Shown: positions 1 through 12,142, numbered from the stretch's first letter. The stretch: DNA of 64,000 nt from Rheinheimera aquimaris (GCF_020531985.1 NZ_JAJAVQ010000002.1:372001-436000), one strand, 5' to 3'. The notes: a model not told the origin generated them from the letters alone. Program-made: numbers and translations.

Positions 1-606
1 CAGCCAGGCCTTGGTTGCGCTGTCGGTAGTGGTATGCGCCAACTCGCTTTCTACTACGCCCGGCGAAATAGTGGTAACCCTTACCTTCTTTGTCTCCATA
101 CGCAGGCCATTAGAAATTGCACGCACTGCGAACTTGGTACCGCAGTACACTGCAGCGGTCGGAAATACAGTGTGTGCAACTATAGAGGCAGTATTGATTA
201 TATGGCCGCCACGTTGCTCCATCACGCTGAGCACAGATTCAATGCCGTTCAGAACACCTTTAATGTTGACGTCTATCATCCGGTCCCACTCATCGGCTTT
301 CAGCGCCGCCATCGGTGACAGCGGCATCAAGCCGGCGTTGTTCACCAAAACATCCACCGGGCCGAACTCTTCGCTGGCAGCCGCTACTACCGCCTTAAAG
401 TTTTCGCGTGATGTGACATCAAGCGTATAGGCTTTCGCTTTACCACCAGATTGCTTAATTCTCTGGGTTAATGTTTCAAGCCGGTCGGTGCGTCGTGCCG
501 CCACCAGTACAGTGTGCCCGGCTTTAGCCAGCACTTCGGCAGTGGTCTCGCCAATACCGCTGCTGGCGCCGGTGATCAGAACAACTTTAGATTTAGTCAT
601 GGTCAT
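1..606 (-). CDS. Short-chain dehydrogenase/reductase (C-terminus cut by window edge)
   Basis: NAD(P)-dependent oxidoreductase of the classical SDR family; the substrate cannot be told from sequence. The visible 202 codons carry the Rossmann nucleotide-binding motif TGASSGIG (about residues 12-19), the NNAG motif, the catalytic Ser in INTAS and the YxxxK pair as YCGTK. The start at 606 is set by a good ribosome binding site, AAGGAG, seven bases upstream; a second ATG lies two codons in. The stop lies left of base 1, so the gene is partial. It is divergent from an AraC-type regulator, an arrangement common where the regulator controls the neighbouring reductase; that link is inference. Confidence 0.9.
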   Translation of the reverse strand, partial: MTMTKSKVVLITGASSGIGETTAEVLAKAGHTVLVAARRTDRLETLTQRIKQSGGKAKAYTLDVTSRENFKAVVAAASEEFGPVDVLVNNAGLMPLSPMAALKADEWDRMIDVNIKGVLNGIESVLSVMEQRGGHIINTASIVAHTVFPTAAVYCGTKFAVRAISNGLRMETKKVRVTTISPGVVESELAHTTTDSATKAWL

Positions 607-753
607 AACAAAACTCCTTCGTAGATACAGGAAATACTGCTGCTTTAATACGGGCTAACCCGATGCCTGTTATGTTAAAAGGATGAAGGACTGTTATGGA
701 TACCCAAAGATACGCTATGATTGCCTGATTATCCAACTTGAGTGGTAAGCCAG

Positions 754-1641
754 ATGAATGAAGGTTTATTGAAACAGCAATTGTTGCAGCTGGTGCAGCA
801 GGTGGCTGTTAATGAAGGCTTAAACATCACCGCCATCCCCAACGTATTTTGCTATAAGGTTAGCCGCACCCAGATCACGATGCCGGCAGTGTATGAGCCT
901 TGTCTGTGTATTATTGTGCAGGGCCGCAAAAACGTATTGCTTGGCGCCGATATGCTAAGTTACGGCGAACTGGAGTTTCTGGTGGCCTCGGTCGACTTAC
1001 CTATTCTTGGTACCGTGGTAGAGGCATCAGAGCCGCAGCCGTATTATGTTATCCAGATTAATATTGATGTCAGGCTACTGTCAGAATTACTGCTGCAGAT
1101 GGAACATTTGGCCGTGGCAAACCGTAAAGCTGAAAGTGGTTTGTTTATCGGCCAGGTTGACCCACAAATGGGCGATAGCCTGATGCGTTTATTAACATTA
1201 ATGCAAGTGCCAGACGATATTCCGGTACTGGGCGAAAGCCTGGTCCGCGAGATGCACTATCGTATGCTGCGTAGCAACTACGGCAAAGAAATCGCACAGA
1301 TCTCATTAAAAGGCACGCCAACTCAGCGCATCTCGGTTGCTATTCAGAAATTACGCCGTGACTACGATCAAACCGTTACCATAGAGGAACTGGCGGCGAT
1401 GGCCGGAATGAGCGTGTCGTCTTTTCATGCCCATTTTAAAGCGGTAACCAATATGAGCCCGTTGCAGTTTCAGAAGTCAGTGCGGTTGGTCGAAGCGCGT
1501 AGTTTGATGATTGCGCAGCATCTGGATGCGGCCAGCACAGCATATGAGGTTGGCTACGAAAGCCCGTCGCAATTCAGCCGCGAATATGCGCGCATGTTTG
1601 GCAGCCCGCCAGCACGTGATATTGCCAGAATCAGGTTATAG
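754..1641 (+). CDS. AraC family transcriptional regulator
   Basis: DNA-binding transcription factor of 295 residues. The N-terminal half matches the AraC_N type ligand-binding domain (PCLCIIVQGRKNV near residue 50). The C-terminal third holds two helix-turn-helix units: the first includes TIEELAAMAGMSVSSFHAHF, the second includes AYEVGYESPSQFSREYARMF, which is the AraC family signature. The ATG at 754 was chosen; a GTG four codons upstream is in frame and cannot be excluded. Its divergent neighbour is an SDR oxidoreductase, with about 150 bp between the starts, so a shared control region is plausible. The inducer is unknown. Confidence 0.9.
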   Translation: MNEGLLKQQLLQLVQQVAVNEGLNITAIPNVFCYKVSRTQITMPAVYEPCLCIIVQGRKNVLLGADMLSYGELEFLVASVDLPILGTVVEASEPQPYYVIQINIDVRLLSELLLQMEHLAVANRKAESGLFIGQVDPQMGDSLMRLLTLMQVPDDIPVLGESLVREMHYRMLRSNYGKEIAQISLKGTPTQRISVAIQKLRRDYDQTVTIEELAAMAGMSVSSFHAHFKAVTNMSPLQFQKSVRLVEARSLMIAQHLDAASTAYEVGYESPSQFSREYARMFGSPPARDIARIRL

Positions 1642-1676
1642 CCAGGCATTACGGAAAATAAATCAGACAGGTAAAA

Positions 1677-1763
1677 TGGTGCCCGGGGCCGGACTTGAAC
1701 CGGCACGGGGTTTCCCCCGAGGGATTTTAAATCCCTTGTGTCTACCGATTTCACCACCCGGGC
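1677..1763 (-). tRNA. tRNA-Leu, anticodon UAA
   Basis: Read on the minus strand, this 87-base segment folds as a class II tRNA. The acceptor starts GCCCGGG and ends CCCGGGC plus an encoded ACCA. The D arm is followed by the anticodon stem AGGGA/TCCCT with loop TTTAAAA, giving anticodon TAA (UAA). A long variable arm (CGGGGGAAACCCCG) and a T arm with GGTTCAAGTCC complete it. Length and sequence match the leucine UAA isoacceptor. It lies alone between two plus-strand genes. Confidence 0.97.
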
Positions 1764-2012
1764 AGAGTCGTTGGCGCGAACGCGCTTGGTAAGACGGCGC
1801 GCATCTTAAGTAACCCTGCAACTTTATGCAAGCTATTTTCTGCTTTCGGTAGCACTGTTAACCAAAATCACACCATTTTTGTTACTTATATTTCAAAGCT
1901 TTATTGAACTGCGCTGCTATGCTTATTTTTGCACACCGTATTTAAGTGTTTACTGAATAACGTCGCTTTACTGTTCCGGCTTGTATCTCAGCACGCATAT
2001 CACGGAGACAAT

Positions 2013-3947
2013 ATGCAAAGATTTAAACTGCGCACTGTATTTATCGCTTTTGTCGCACTGGCGCTGGCACTGCTAACGCTGGTCGCCACGCTGATTAATA
2101 TTAATCAGTTTTCCGGTTTGTATTATGGCCAGACAGAAAGCGAATATCTGCCCAATACTGTAGGCCGTATCAGTGAGCAGGTGCGGTCTGAGCTGATGTA
2201 CCCTATTACCTTGTCAGAAAATCTGGCAGCGAACAGCTTGCTGCACGATTGGATGCGAGCCGGCGAAACGGCAGCGCCTAATCATGAACAGGTGCTGGCA
2301 TATTTTAAAAAACAGCAGCAGAACGCCGGTGCCTCAACCTTATTCTGGGTGTCGGATTTCAGTAAAACCTACTACACCGAAGCAGGGGTATTTAAAACCA
2401 TTTCGGCAGCTGAACCACGCGACAGCTGGTTTTTTACCTTTCTTAACAGCAATGCAAAGCGCGAGCTGGCGATAGATGCAGATGAGCGCAGCGGTAAGCT
2501 GACGCTGTTTGTTAATGCGGCGGTGACTGTTGATGGCAAGCGCGCTGGCGTTGCCGGGCTGGGTTATGATGTGTCGGCTATTGCCAGCCTGGTGTCGGGC
2601 TATAAGCTGGGGCAGAATGGCTTTCTGTTTCTGGTTGATGCCAATGGCATGATAGTGGTGCACCGCGATTTGTCACTGGCGCGGAAAAACATTCAGCAAC
2701 TACCGCAGTACCAGGCCGTGGCGCAACAAATTACGCAGCACAACACCGGTTTTAGCCTGCAACAGGTGCAATTATATGACGAGCAGGTTTATGTCGGCGT
2801 GCAGGATATCCGTGATACCGGGCTGAAACTGGTGGCAGTGTTACCCTCAGCTGAAATCAGCAGCGCCATTAACAGCGTGATCTCGTTCTCGGTCATTGCC
2901 AGTATCGTATTGGCTGCCGTGTTTATTGCGCTGACAGTGCTGTTTGCCAATTCACTGAGTAACTCTATCCGCCAGGTTGGCGAAAATTTGCTGCAAATGT
3001 CGGGCGATGGCGGTGACTTAACCAAGCGGCTTGATGACAGCTATGACAATGAGCTGGGGCATCTGGCAAAAGGCTTTAATGCCATTATTGGTAAAATCCG
3101 TGAACTGGTAGCCGAAATTCAGCAAACCGAAACCGCGATGAAAACCGGTATCGAGCAGTTAGCGCAACTGGCAAACGACACCTTTCACTCGACTGAATTG
3201 CAACGCGCGCAAACCGACCAGGTTGCTACAGCAATAACCGAAATGGGCCAGACGATCTCGGAGGTATCCGGCATAGCCCACCATACCGCGCAAGACACCG
3301 AAGCCGCGGTGCAGGACACGCATAAAACCAACGACAATATGGCCCTGACGTCACGTACCATGCAGCAGCTCAATAGTGTAATGGGCGATATTGAAAAAAC
3401 CATTGTCGATTTTGCTCAGCAGGCGTCGCAAATTAACTCGGTAGTGGAAGTGATTAACGCGATTTCTGAACAAACCAACCTACTGGCGCTGAATGCTGCT
3501 ATTGAGGCGGCCCGTGCCGGTGAGCAGGGCCGGGGGTTCGCGGTTGTCGCCGATGAAGTGCGTAATCTGGCCAAACGCACGCAGGAGTCCACACTGGAAA
3601 TACGTGATCAGATAGCCCAGTTGCAACAAACGGCGCAGCAATCTACTGCGGCGATTCGCGAAGGTACAGTAAGCAGCCAACAGGTGGCAGAGAACACCGA
3701 GCACTCTGTTGCCGCCCTTATCAATATTAAGCAGAAGTTTGAAGCGATAAGCAGTGGTAACCATCAGGTTGCTGCGGCAACAGAAGAGCAGGGCACAGTG
3801 GTCGAGCATATTAATGAGTCGGCGCATTTAATTTCCGACAGTGCCGCCAGCATTCACCACAATGCCGAACAGCAGCTTAAAGCGATCAGTTTATTGCAGC
3901 AGCGCGCCGAGCAACTACGGGCACTGGTTACCCAGTTTAAGGTGTAA
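2013..3947 (+). CDS. Methyl-accepting chemotaxis protein with double-Cache-like sensor
   Basis: Transmembrane chemoreceptor of 644 residues that would signal through CheW/CheA to the flagellar motor. Visible order: a membrane helix at about residues 8-30, a periplasmic Cache-type sensor to about residue 285 ([14 protein letters not shown] is a typical Cache stretch), a second membrane helix at about 288-312, a HAMP linker, then the signalling helical bundle. The highly conserved hairpin tip is present ([20 protein letters not shown], near residue 490). There is no C-terminal CheR-tethering pentapeptide; the protein ends TQFKV. The ATG at 2013 was chosen because GGAGA lies just upstream; an in-frame ATG at 1929 lacks a site and would precede the membrane helix by an odd extension. 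It sits 3 bp before the porin gene. Confidence 0.95.
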   Translation: MQRFKLRTVFIAFVALALALLTLVATLININQFSGLYYGQTESEYLPNTVGRISEQVRSELMYPITLSENLAANSLLHDWMRAGETAAPNHEQVLAYFKKQQQNAGASTLFWVSDFSKTYYTEAGVFKTISAAEPRDSWFFTFLNSNAKRELAIDADERSGKLTLFVNAAVTVDGKRAGVAGLGYDVSAIASLVSGYKLGQNGFLFLVDANGMIVVHRDLSLARKNIQQLPQYQAVAQQITQHNTGFSLQQVQLYDEQVYVGVQDIRDTGLKLVAVLPSAEISSAINSVISFSVIASIVLAAVFIALTVLFANSLSNSIRQVGENLLQMSGDGGDLTKRLDDSYDNELGHLAKGFNAIIGKIRELVAEIQQTETAMKTGIEQLAQLANDTFHSTELQRAQTDQVATAITEMGQTISEVSGIAHHTAQDTEAAVQDTHKTNDNMALTSRTMQQLNSVMGDIEKTIVDFAQQASQINSVVEVINAISEQTNLLALNAAIEAARAGEQGRGFAVVADEVRNLAKRTQESTLEIRDQIAQLQQTAQQSTAAIREGTVSSQQVAENTEHSVAALINIKQKFEAISSGNHQVAAATEEQGTVVEHINESAHLISDSAASIHHNAEQQLKAISLLQQRAEQLRALVTQFKV

Positions 3948-3950
3948 AAG

Positions 3951-4673
3951 ATGAAAGCATTGATTTTAGCTGGCCTGTGCGCCGGATGCAGCCTGCCACT
4001 GCAGGCCGAAGTGCTGTGGCAGGATGTCAGCGTCACGTATTTAAATGGTAGCAACTACCGGGTAGACGGGCCGGATAAACAGGTGCTGACATTTGAGCAT
4101 GCGGCAGGTACCAGCTGGGGAGATAGCTTTTTCTTCTTCGATCACCTGCGCGCTGATAATGGCGGGCGCAGCAATTATGCCGAGTGGTCGCCAAGGCTTA
4201 GCCTGGGTAAGCTAAGTAATACTGAACTGAAATATGGCATCGTTAAAGATGTGCTGTTTACCAGCACGATAGAGATGTCATCGCTGCAAACCAATTTTCT
4301 CTATGGTGTGGCGACCGACTTAAGCGTGCCGGGGTTTAATTACTTTAACCTTAACTTCTACCGGCGTAATAACGACGGCGTTGCCGACAACTGGCAGCTG
4401 ACCACCACCTGGGCCATCCCGTTCAGCCTGGGCGAACTGCAGTTTTTGTATGATGGCTTTCTGGACTGGAGCAGTGCCACTGCAGATCAAAGTGCCAGTA
4501 TGAATATGACCTCGCAGTTAAAATGGGCGCTGCATCCGCTGCTGAATATGAAAAGCAAACTCTATGTCGGCGTAGAGTATGTGTACTGGCGCAACAAATA
4601 TGGCATAGCCGACAGCCCAGCGTTTCGCACCGATGAGTCAAACGTAAACTTATTGGTAAAAGCGCATTTCTAA
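3951..4673 (+). CDS. Tsx/OmpK-family outer membrane channel
   Basis: Outer membrane beta-barrel of 240 residues, of the family that includes the nucleoside channel Tsx and vibrio OmpK. A signal peptide is visible (MKALILAGLCAGCSLPLQA, cut before EVLW). The mature part shows alternating aromatic strands and the family stretch GDSFFFFDHLRADN, and it ends with strand NVNLLVKAHF carrying the terminal Phe needed for barrel insertion. It starts 3 bp after the chemoreceptor stop, so the two are probably cotranscribed; a receptor and a channel for the same nutrient would make sense, but that is inference. Nucleoside specificity is not proven by sequence alone. Confidence 0.8.
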   Translation: MKALILAGLCAGCSLPLQAEVLWQDVSVTYLNGSNYRVDGPDKQVLTFEHAAGTSWGDSFFFFDHLRADNGGRSNYAEWSPRLSLGKLSNTELKYGIVKDVLFTSTIEMSSLQTNFLYGVATDLSVPGFNYFNLNFYRRNNDGVADNWQLTTTWAIPFSLGELQFLYDGFLDWSSATADQSASMNMTSQLKWALHPLLNMKSKLYVGVEYVYWRNKYGIADSPAFRTDESNVNLLVKAHF

Positions 4674-4690
4674 CTATTTGGAACACGTAA

Positions 4691-4784
4691 GCCGGTTTAC
4701 CCTAAGCCCACCGTTGAAGCCCTGGATGGGCGGAAACGAGCCTACAGGGATGTATTTACGGCGTGTGGGTGTGGGTAAACCGGC
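4691..4784 (+). repeat. Structured repeat element, copy 1 (conserved core, paired arms)
   Basis: Outer arms GCCGGTTTACCC (4691-4702) and GGGTAAACCGGC (4773-4784) are a perfect 12-bp inverted repeat. Inside them CCCAC (4707-4711) pairs with GTGGG (4765-4769). The 56-base core (4711-4766) contains GCCCTGGATGGGC, which can form a small hairpin, then GGAAACGAGCC, CAGGGA and TTTACGGCGTG. A second copy lies at 58594-58701 on the other strand with 49 of 56 core bases identical but different arms that still pair. It follows the Tsx-like gene in its 3' untranslated region. There is no U-tract, so it is not a standard terminator. Confidence 0.85.
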
Positions 4785-4907
4785 TGAAGCATTTGTGAAG
4801 TCAGCAAAAGTTTTTTGCCATTTAGCCATCTATACTGTTGCAGATAAAAAATAACCATGCTATTACTATTGGCGTTTTGCTAACCAAGTAACCAAACCGA
4901 GCAATCA

Positions 4908-4985
4908 ATGAATTTTAACCGTCGCGTTTCTACAATTAGCCTCCTCGTGCTCCTCACCGGCGCGCGGGGTGCTGCTTATTGGTAA
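4908..4985 (+). CDS. leuL: Leucine operon leader peptide
   Basis: A 25-codon open frame, MNFNRRVSTISLLVLLTGAR plus GAAYW, placed upstream of leuA and followed by a terminator hairpin. It has four leucine codons clustered within five codons (CTC CTC GTG CTC CTC, 4941-4955), all the same and probably uncommon Leu codon. This is the classical layout for transcription attenuation: a ribosome stalled on scarce Leu-tRNA would keep the downstream terminator from forming. A TATACT at 4831-4836 may be the promoter -10 element, but I find no good -35 match. Function is inferred from position and codon content. Confidence 0.8.
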   Translation: MNFNRRVSTISLLVLLTGARGAAYW

Positions 4986-5010
4986 AAACGTAACGAACCG
5001 ATAACGCTAA

Positions 5011-5039
5011 AACCCCGTGCCACTGGCCGGGGTTTTTTG
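5011..5039 (+). terminator. Attenuator terminator of the leu operon
   Basis: AACCCCG (5011-5017) pairs with CGGGGTT (5028-5034), with an inner GCC/GGC extension around ACT and one bulged T, followed by a run of Ts to 5038. It lies 25 bp after the stop of the leader peptide and about 60 bp before leuA. It should stop transcription when leucine is plentiful. Confidence 0.8.
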
Positions 5040-5098
5040 CATTTTACGCCCCGCCAAAAGTTGCCACCTAAACCGAACAACGGAACAGGAAACACAAA

Positions 5099-7754
<2,656 letters not shown>

Positions 7755-7755
<1 letters not shown>

Positions 7756-9185
7756 TGAGCCAGGCTACTTCACAAACCTTATTTCAGAAAATTTATGCCA
7801 GCCATGTGGTGGGTAAATTAAACCCCAGCACCGATCTGTTGTATGTCGACCGGCATTTAATTCACGAAGTAACCTCGCCGCAGGCATTCTCTGGTTTAAA
7901 ACTGGCCAACCGCAAGGTACGCCGGCCAGATTTAACCTTCGCGACGATGGATCACAACGTGTCTACCCAGCGCCGCAGCCTGGACGCTGCCGGCGAGACA
8001 TCGCGCAAGCAGTTAGAAGCGTTAGCGGCAAACTGTGCCGAAAACCGCATTCCACTGCTGGATTTAACCCACCCGGATCAGGGCATAGTGCACGTTATCG
8101 GCCCGGAGCAGGGCTTAACCCAGCCGGGTATGATTATCGTGTGTGGTGACTCGCATACCTCTACCCACGGCGCCTTTGGTGCGCTGGCCTTTGGTATCGG
8201 TACTTCAGAGGTGGAGCATGTACTGGCCACACAAACGCTGCCGCAGCAGCAGGCGAAAACGTTAAAAGTTGAGATCAATGGCGAGCTGAGTGCTCATGTC
8301 ACGCCAAAAGACGTGATTTTGGCCGTAATTGGCAAGTTAGGTACCGCCGGTGGTAATGGCTATGTGGCCGAATTTTGTGGTAGTGCCATTCGTGCGATGA
8401 GCATGGAAGGGCGCATGACACTGTGCAACATGAGCATTGAAATGGGCGCCAAAGCCGGCCTGATTGCACCAGACCAAATCACCTTTGATTACATCAAAGG
8501 TAAAGCGCATGCGCCGGCGGCAGAGCATTGGGATGCTGCAGTGCAGTACTGGCAAAGCCTTTACTCAGATGCTGATGCGGTGTTTGACAAGGTGGTAGAA
8601 ATTGATGCTGCCAGCATTACGCCGCAAATTACCTGGGGTACCAACCCGGAGCAGGTTATTGCAGTAGATCAGGCGGTGCCGGCACCAGACAGTTTCAGTG
8701 ATGCAACTAAGCGCGACGCCGCCGAGCGGGCGCTGGCTTATATGGGGCTGCAGCCGGGGCAAAAGCTGACCGACTGTAAAGTTGATGTGGTGTTTATAGG
8801 CAGCTGCACCAACAGCCGGATTGAAGACTTACGCGCCGCAGCAAGTGTTGTGCAGGGCAAAAAAGTCGCAGCAGGTGTGCGCGCCCTGGTGGTGCCGGGC
8901 TCGGGCGTGGTAAAACGCCAGGCCGAAGCCGAAGGTTTAGCCGGTATTTTTAAAGACGCCGGTTTTGAGTGGCGTGAGCCAGGCTGCAGTATGTGCCTGG
9001 GCATGAACGACGACAGAGTAGACGCCGGCCAGCGCTGTGCTTCTACCAGTAACCGTAATTTTGAAGGCCGCCAAGGCCGAGGTGCACGCACCCACCTGGT
9101 TAGCCCGGCCATGGCCGCTGCTGCCGCTATCGCCGGTAAGTTTGTTAACATTGCCGCAGTGAATGAAAAAGGAGACCGGGCATGA
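7755..9185 (+). CDS. leuC: 3-isopropylmalate dehydratase large subunit
   Basis: Catalytic, iron-sulfur-bearing subunit of isopropylmalate isomerase, which moves the hydroxyl group of 2-isopropylmalate to give 3-isopropylmalate. It has 476 residues. The three [4Fe-4S] ligand cysteines expected in the aconitase family are visible as GSCTNSR (near residue 350) and GCSMCLGMN (near 412). [20 protein letters not shown] is the conserved substrate-binding stretch. It works as a heterodimer with LeuD, whose gene overlaps its end by 4 bp. Confidence 0.98.
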
Positions 9186-9784
9186 GCCAGATTTTTGCAC
9201 AGGGCTTAGTCTGCCCGCTGGATAAAAACAACGTTGATACTGATCAGATCATCCCGAAGCAATTTTTAACCAGCGTCAGCCGGGATGGTTTTGCGCAGGC
9301 GATGTTTTACGACTGGCGTTATTTAGCTGACGGTACGCCTAACCCCGACTTTGTTGTAAACAAACCGGAGTATCAGAGCGCAAGCATTTTATTAACCCGC
9401 GCCAACTTTGGCTGCGGCTCCAGCCGCGAGCACGCGCCCTGGGCTATTAAGCAATACGGTTTTAATGTCATTATCGCAGAAAGCTTCGCCGATATTTTCT
9501 TTAACAACAGCGTCAATAACGGCATGTTGTTAATTCAGCTAAGTAAAACCAATATCGAGCTGCTGTTTAACCGCTGCGCGCAAGGCCCGCAGCAGTGGCA
9601 AATCGACTTACAAAGCCAGGAAATACTGTTCGGTAACAACGCCGCTATGGGCTTTAATATCGACGCTGATATTAAACAACGCCTGTTATCGGGCTTGGAT
9701 TTTATCGGCTCAAGCGAGCTGCTAAACCCGCAAATTGCCGATTACGAGCGAAGCCGCAAAGCCAGTCAGCCTTGGTTGGGCTAA
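9182..9784 (+). CDS. leuD: 3-isopropylmalate dehydratase small subunit
   Basis: Small swivel-domain subunit that pairs with LeuC to form isopropylmalate isomerase. It has 200 residues, typical for the proteobacterial two-subunit enzyme. [11 protein letters not shown] near residue 20 and the substrate-gripping [15 protein letters not shown] near residue 77 are diagnostic. It is the last gene of leuABCD: the stop at 9784 is followed 40 bp later by a strong terminator. Confidence 0.98.
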   Translation: MSQIFAQGLVCPLDKNNVDTDQIIPKQFLTSVSRDGFAQAMFYDWRYLADGTPNPDFVVNKPEYQSASILLTRANFGCGSSREHAPWAIKQYGFNVIIAESFADIFFNNSVNNGMLLIQLSKTNIELLFNRCAQGPQQWQIDLQSQEILFGNNAAMGFNIDADIKQRLLSGLDFIGSSELLNPQIADYERSRKASQPWLG

Positions 9785-9823
9785 ACCGCATATCAGCTTA
9801 ACTTTAACAGGCTGACCGCTAAT

Positions 9824-9861
9824 AAAAACACCTCAGCATTTCACTGCGCTGAGGTGTTTTT
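9824..9861 (+). terminator. Rho-independent terminator after leuD
   Basis: AAAAACACCTCAGC (9824-9837) pairs perfectly with GCTGAGGTGTTTTT (9848-9861), with a 10-base loop and the T-run inside the right arm. The A-run on the left arm makes it usable in both directions, so it could also close the convergent minus-strand gene ending at 9913. Confidence 0.93.
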
Positions 9862-9912
9862 ATATTACTCGATATACATATTGGTAGGACTTATCATTTT
9901 TAACGCACAAAA

Positions 9913-10617
9913 CTAAACTGGCACAGGGTCGTCTCCACCACCACTACATACCGGCACATTGACAGTAAGGCGATAAGTTGAGCCGCTGTCGATTTTTATT
10001 GAGATTGTTTTAACGCCAAAGCTGCTGAAATTGACTGAAATCCAAGAGTTAACCGGACCAGAATATAGAACAGAATTTGAATTTCCAGTTACATCTTTGA
10101 CGACCACCGACGAGCCATTAGATATTCCGCCGACATGAAGATGTCCAGTTCTTATACCTATGTCACCCTGAAAGCCACAGTTTGCATATTCATATGAAGC
10201 AAACGTTGGGAAGGGTTGAATCGGATGGTATTCCACGCGTGTACCTACAACTTTATTCTCTATAAAAGTTGGAGCTAAATCTGCGACGCCAGTACATTGA
10301 TAATTGTAATTAGGAACATTCATTGGAAATCCATTTTGGCTATATTCTGCCAAATCCTGAACAATTAGCACTGGGCGTGGAGTAATACTGTCGGAAACTA
10401 TTCTTGTTAAGTGTTTCTCTGCAGTGTAGTAGCCGTAATAGCCGGGGTTATTTATATCATAGCCATATCTAAACTGATCGTATTTACAAGTATACGAGCC
10501 CCCAAAATGTTGGACTGCTTCTGTAACATTTACAATTTTCTTCTCCCAATCATCATAAATAGAATTCGCATAACTAAAAGTAGAAAAAAAGGCTGATGCA
10601 ATTAACAATATTCTCAT
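9913..10617 (-). CDS. Secreted protein of unknown function
   Basis: No family recognised. The 234-residue product starts with a clear signal peptide (MRILLIASAFFSTFSYA, cut before NSIYDD), so it is probably periplasmic or exported. The mature part is rich in Tyr, Gly and Asn (YGYDINNPGYYGYY) and has four cysteines that could form two disulfides. The second half looks beta-rich. The ATG at 10617 was preferred to one four codons upstream because GGGGA lies at the right distance from it. The gene is clearly richer in A+T than the leu operon beside it and stands alone between non-coding stretches, which hints at horizontal origin. Confidence 0.6.
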   Translation of the reverse strand: MRILLIASAFFSTFSYANSIYDDWEKKIVNVTEAVQHFGGSYTCKYDQFRYGYDINNPGYYGYYTAEKHLTRIVSDSITPRPVLIVQDLAEYSQNGFPMNVPNYNYQCTGVADLAPTFIENKVVGTRVEYHPIQPFPTFASYEYANCGFQGDIGIRTGHLHVGGISNGSSVVVKDVTGNSNSVLYSGPVNSWISVNFSSFGVKTISIKIDSGSTYRLTVNVPVCSGGGDDPVPV

Positions 10618-11201
10618 TTTTGTCCCCATTTTTTGATTTAGTCACCGTTTTCTAACCTTTGGTTTATTATTTGTCAATTATTTTTTATGTCATTGGCAGC
10701 ATTACACTGATTAGCTAGCCAGCTTGAAGGCTTTTTATATCAGCAGCATGCAGACCGTTAGGCTGCTTTCTACTGTTAAATTGAACAAAGTGATATATCC
10801 AATGCAAATGAGTTTGCTCCGTATGCAGGCTGTAACCACGTAAACGAATATTCTCCCGATCGGTCCCTAAGATGCAGCTTTTTGACATGGTTGAAGCTCG
10901 AGATGTGTGTTTATATACAGTACTGTTTGGGTTTTTAGACAGTCAAGGTCAGACATCCTATTAACATTGTGCATAAGCTAATTGCGACTTTTGTTTACAT
11001 GCTATAAGTTAGGTACTTACGTACGTTGGATATAAGGGATATAGCGCACAGCTTTGGAATTATAACGCATGCTCGTTTTTCCGGAATCGGAAATTTCAGC
11101 GCTGAAAATTGTTGTTACTACAAAAAGGAATGCTAGATGTTGTTTCCTTTTTGGGAAATTAGAAAACGAGTATGCACAATAATTAAATGTTAAAGGTTAG
11201 G
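10618..11201. other. AT-rich gene-free stretch with inverted repeats
   Basis: No credible gene in about 580 bases. The left part should hold the promoter of the minus-strand secreted-protein gene. The right 150 bases hold nested palindromes (listed separately at 11067-11175). No tRNA, no transposase fragment and no recognisable coding remnant was seen on either strand. Confidence 0.5.
11067..11175. repeat. Imperfect inverted repeat enclosing two further palindromes
   Basis: GCATGCTCGTTTT (11067-11079) is repeated inverted as AAAACGAGTATGC (11163-11175), 12 of 13 pairs. Between them lie the perfect palindrome TTTCAGCGCTGAAA (11094-11107) and the hairpin AAAAAGGAA (11122-11130) with TTCCTTTTT (11144-11152), which alone would serve as a terminator in either direction. 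The block ends 26 bp before the HEPN-like gene. Confidence 0.6.
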
Positions 11202-11714
11202 ATGGATACGTCTGAACACTGCAAAGAAGTCTACGCATACTTTGGCCTCGCAATGTATCGAGCGCAATGTGTTGAGCAATCGATAATTCAGTTACTTATT
11301 TTCTATGATTTTTTTAAGAAGAACGTGCCTAAGTTTGAAAGTCGTGAGAAATGGGAAGCAGATTTCGACCGATTTGATGACGCATTGTCGAAGAAAACTA
11401 TGGGCCGGCTACTGGGTGCAATGAGAGAAATTGGTATGCTCGATAGCGATATTGAAAATACACTCTCACTAGCGTTGCAAAAAAGAAACTGGTTAGCTCA
11501 TGCCTATTTCGTTGATCGTGCTTTAGACTTTGTAAACGAAGCAGGCAGAAACAAGATGATAAATGAACTTGAAGACGTTATTGAGTTATTTAATTCAGTT
11601 GAAGACATTTTGAATCCGATTTCTAAATCTGCTGCAGTTAAGTACGGTTTAACTGACGAGGCTTTAGAAAAGCTGAAAAATGAAATGTATGAGTCTGTGA
11701 AAGGTGACCTTTAG
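11202..11714 (+). CDS. HEPN-like protein of unknown function
   Basis: A 170-residue, mainly helical soluble protein. The only motif I can name is [10 protein letters not shown] near residue 103, which has the R-x4-H spacing of HEPN RNases (here RNWLAH). HEPN proteins are often toxins or RNA cleavers, but solitary RNxLAH proteins are also common and uncharacterised, so no activity is claimed. The ATG at 11202 follows AAAGG and was preferred to an in-frame ATG at 11187 that has no binding site. No partner antitoxin is obvious; the next gene is a cupin. Base composition is AT-rich like the secreted protein to its left. Confidence 0.6.
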   Translation: MDTSEHCKEVYAYFGLAMYRAQCVEQSIIQLLIFYDFFKKNVPKFESREKWEADFDRFDDALSKKTMGRLLGAMREIGMLDSDIENTLSLALQKRNWLAHAYFVDRALDFVNEAGRNKMINELEDVIELFNSVEDILNPISKSAAVKYGLTDEALEKLKNEMYESVKGDL

Positions 11715-11776
11715 CACTGGCCAGCATCGTCCTTCTGGCTGGGCGTACGCTATACATGAATGTACGGATTAAAAAA

Positions 11777-12142
11777 ATGAAGTTTAACCCTATAAATTTT
11801 AAAGATAAGTTTTCTAAATTTTCTGATTACTGGTCTCCTCGTGTTATCGCAGAAATGAACGACTATCAATTTAAGCTGGTAAAAGTCGAGGGCGAATTTG
11901 TTTGGCATGATCACCCGGATACCGATGAAGTGTTTATTGTTATTGAAGGCACGCTAAATATTGAATTTCGGCACGGTGTTGTTAGCCTGAATTCCGGTGA
12001 AATGTTTGTGATACCCAAAGGGGTAGAGCACAAGCCTGTTGCCGCCAGTGAATGCAAAATTATGCTTGTAGAGCCTAAAGGTGTTGTCAATACAGGTGAC
12101 TCGGGTGGTGAGCTTACAGCAGAAAATGACGTTTGGGTGTAA
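11777..12142 (+). CDS. Small cupin-domain protein
   Basis: A single-domain cupin of 121 residues. Cupin motif 1 is seen as [16 protein letters not shown], carrying two of the metal-binding histidines and the glutamate; motif 2 is seen as [14 protein letters not shown], with the third histidine. It therefore probably binds a divalent metal in a beta-barrel. The close of the protein, [20 protein letters not shown], is well conserved in a broad uncharacterised bacterial cupin group. The substrate is unknown. An in-frame ATG at 11756 would add seven residues; the later start fits the family better. It stands as a single gene. Confidence 0.85.
   Translation: MKFNPINFKDKFSKFSDYWSPRVIAEMNDYQFKLVKVEGEFVWHDHPDTDEVFIVIEGTLNIEFRHGVVSLNSGEMFVIPKGVEHKPVAASECKIMLVEPKGVVNTGDSGGELTAENDVWV

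Noticed and set aside
1554..1757. Minus-strand open frame across the tRNA-Leu gene.
   Set aside because: It is a by-product of the tRNA sequence read as protein and overlaps the AraC gene end.
10911..10940. Possible LexA box around ACAGTACTGT.
   Set aside because: The CTG-N10-CAG spacing of the gammaproteobacterial SOS box is not met.
11008..11014. GTTAGGT, which fits the integron core-site pattern GTTRRRY.
   Set aside because: No proper partner core site and no integrase are visible; a 7-base match is expected by chance.
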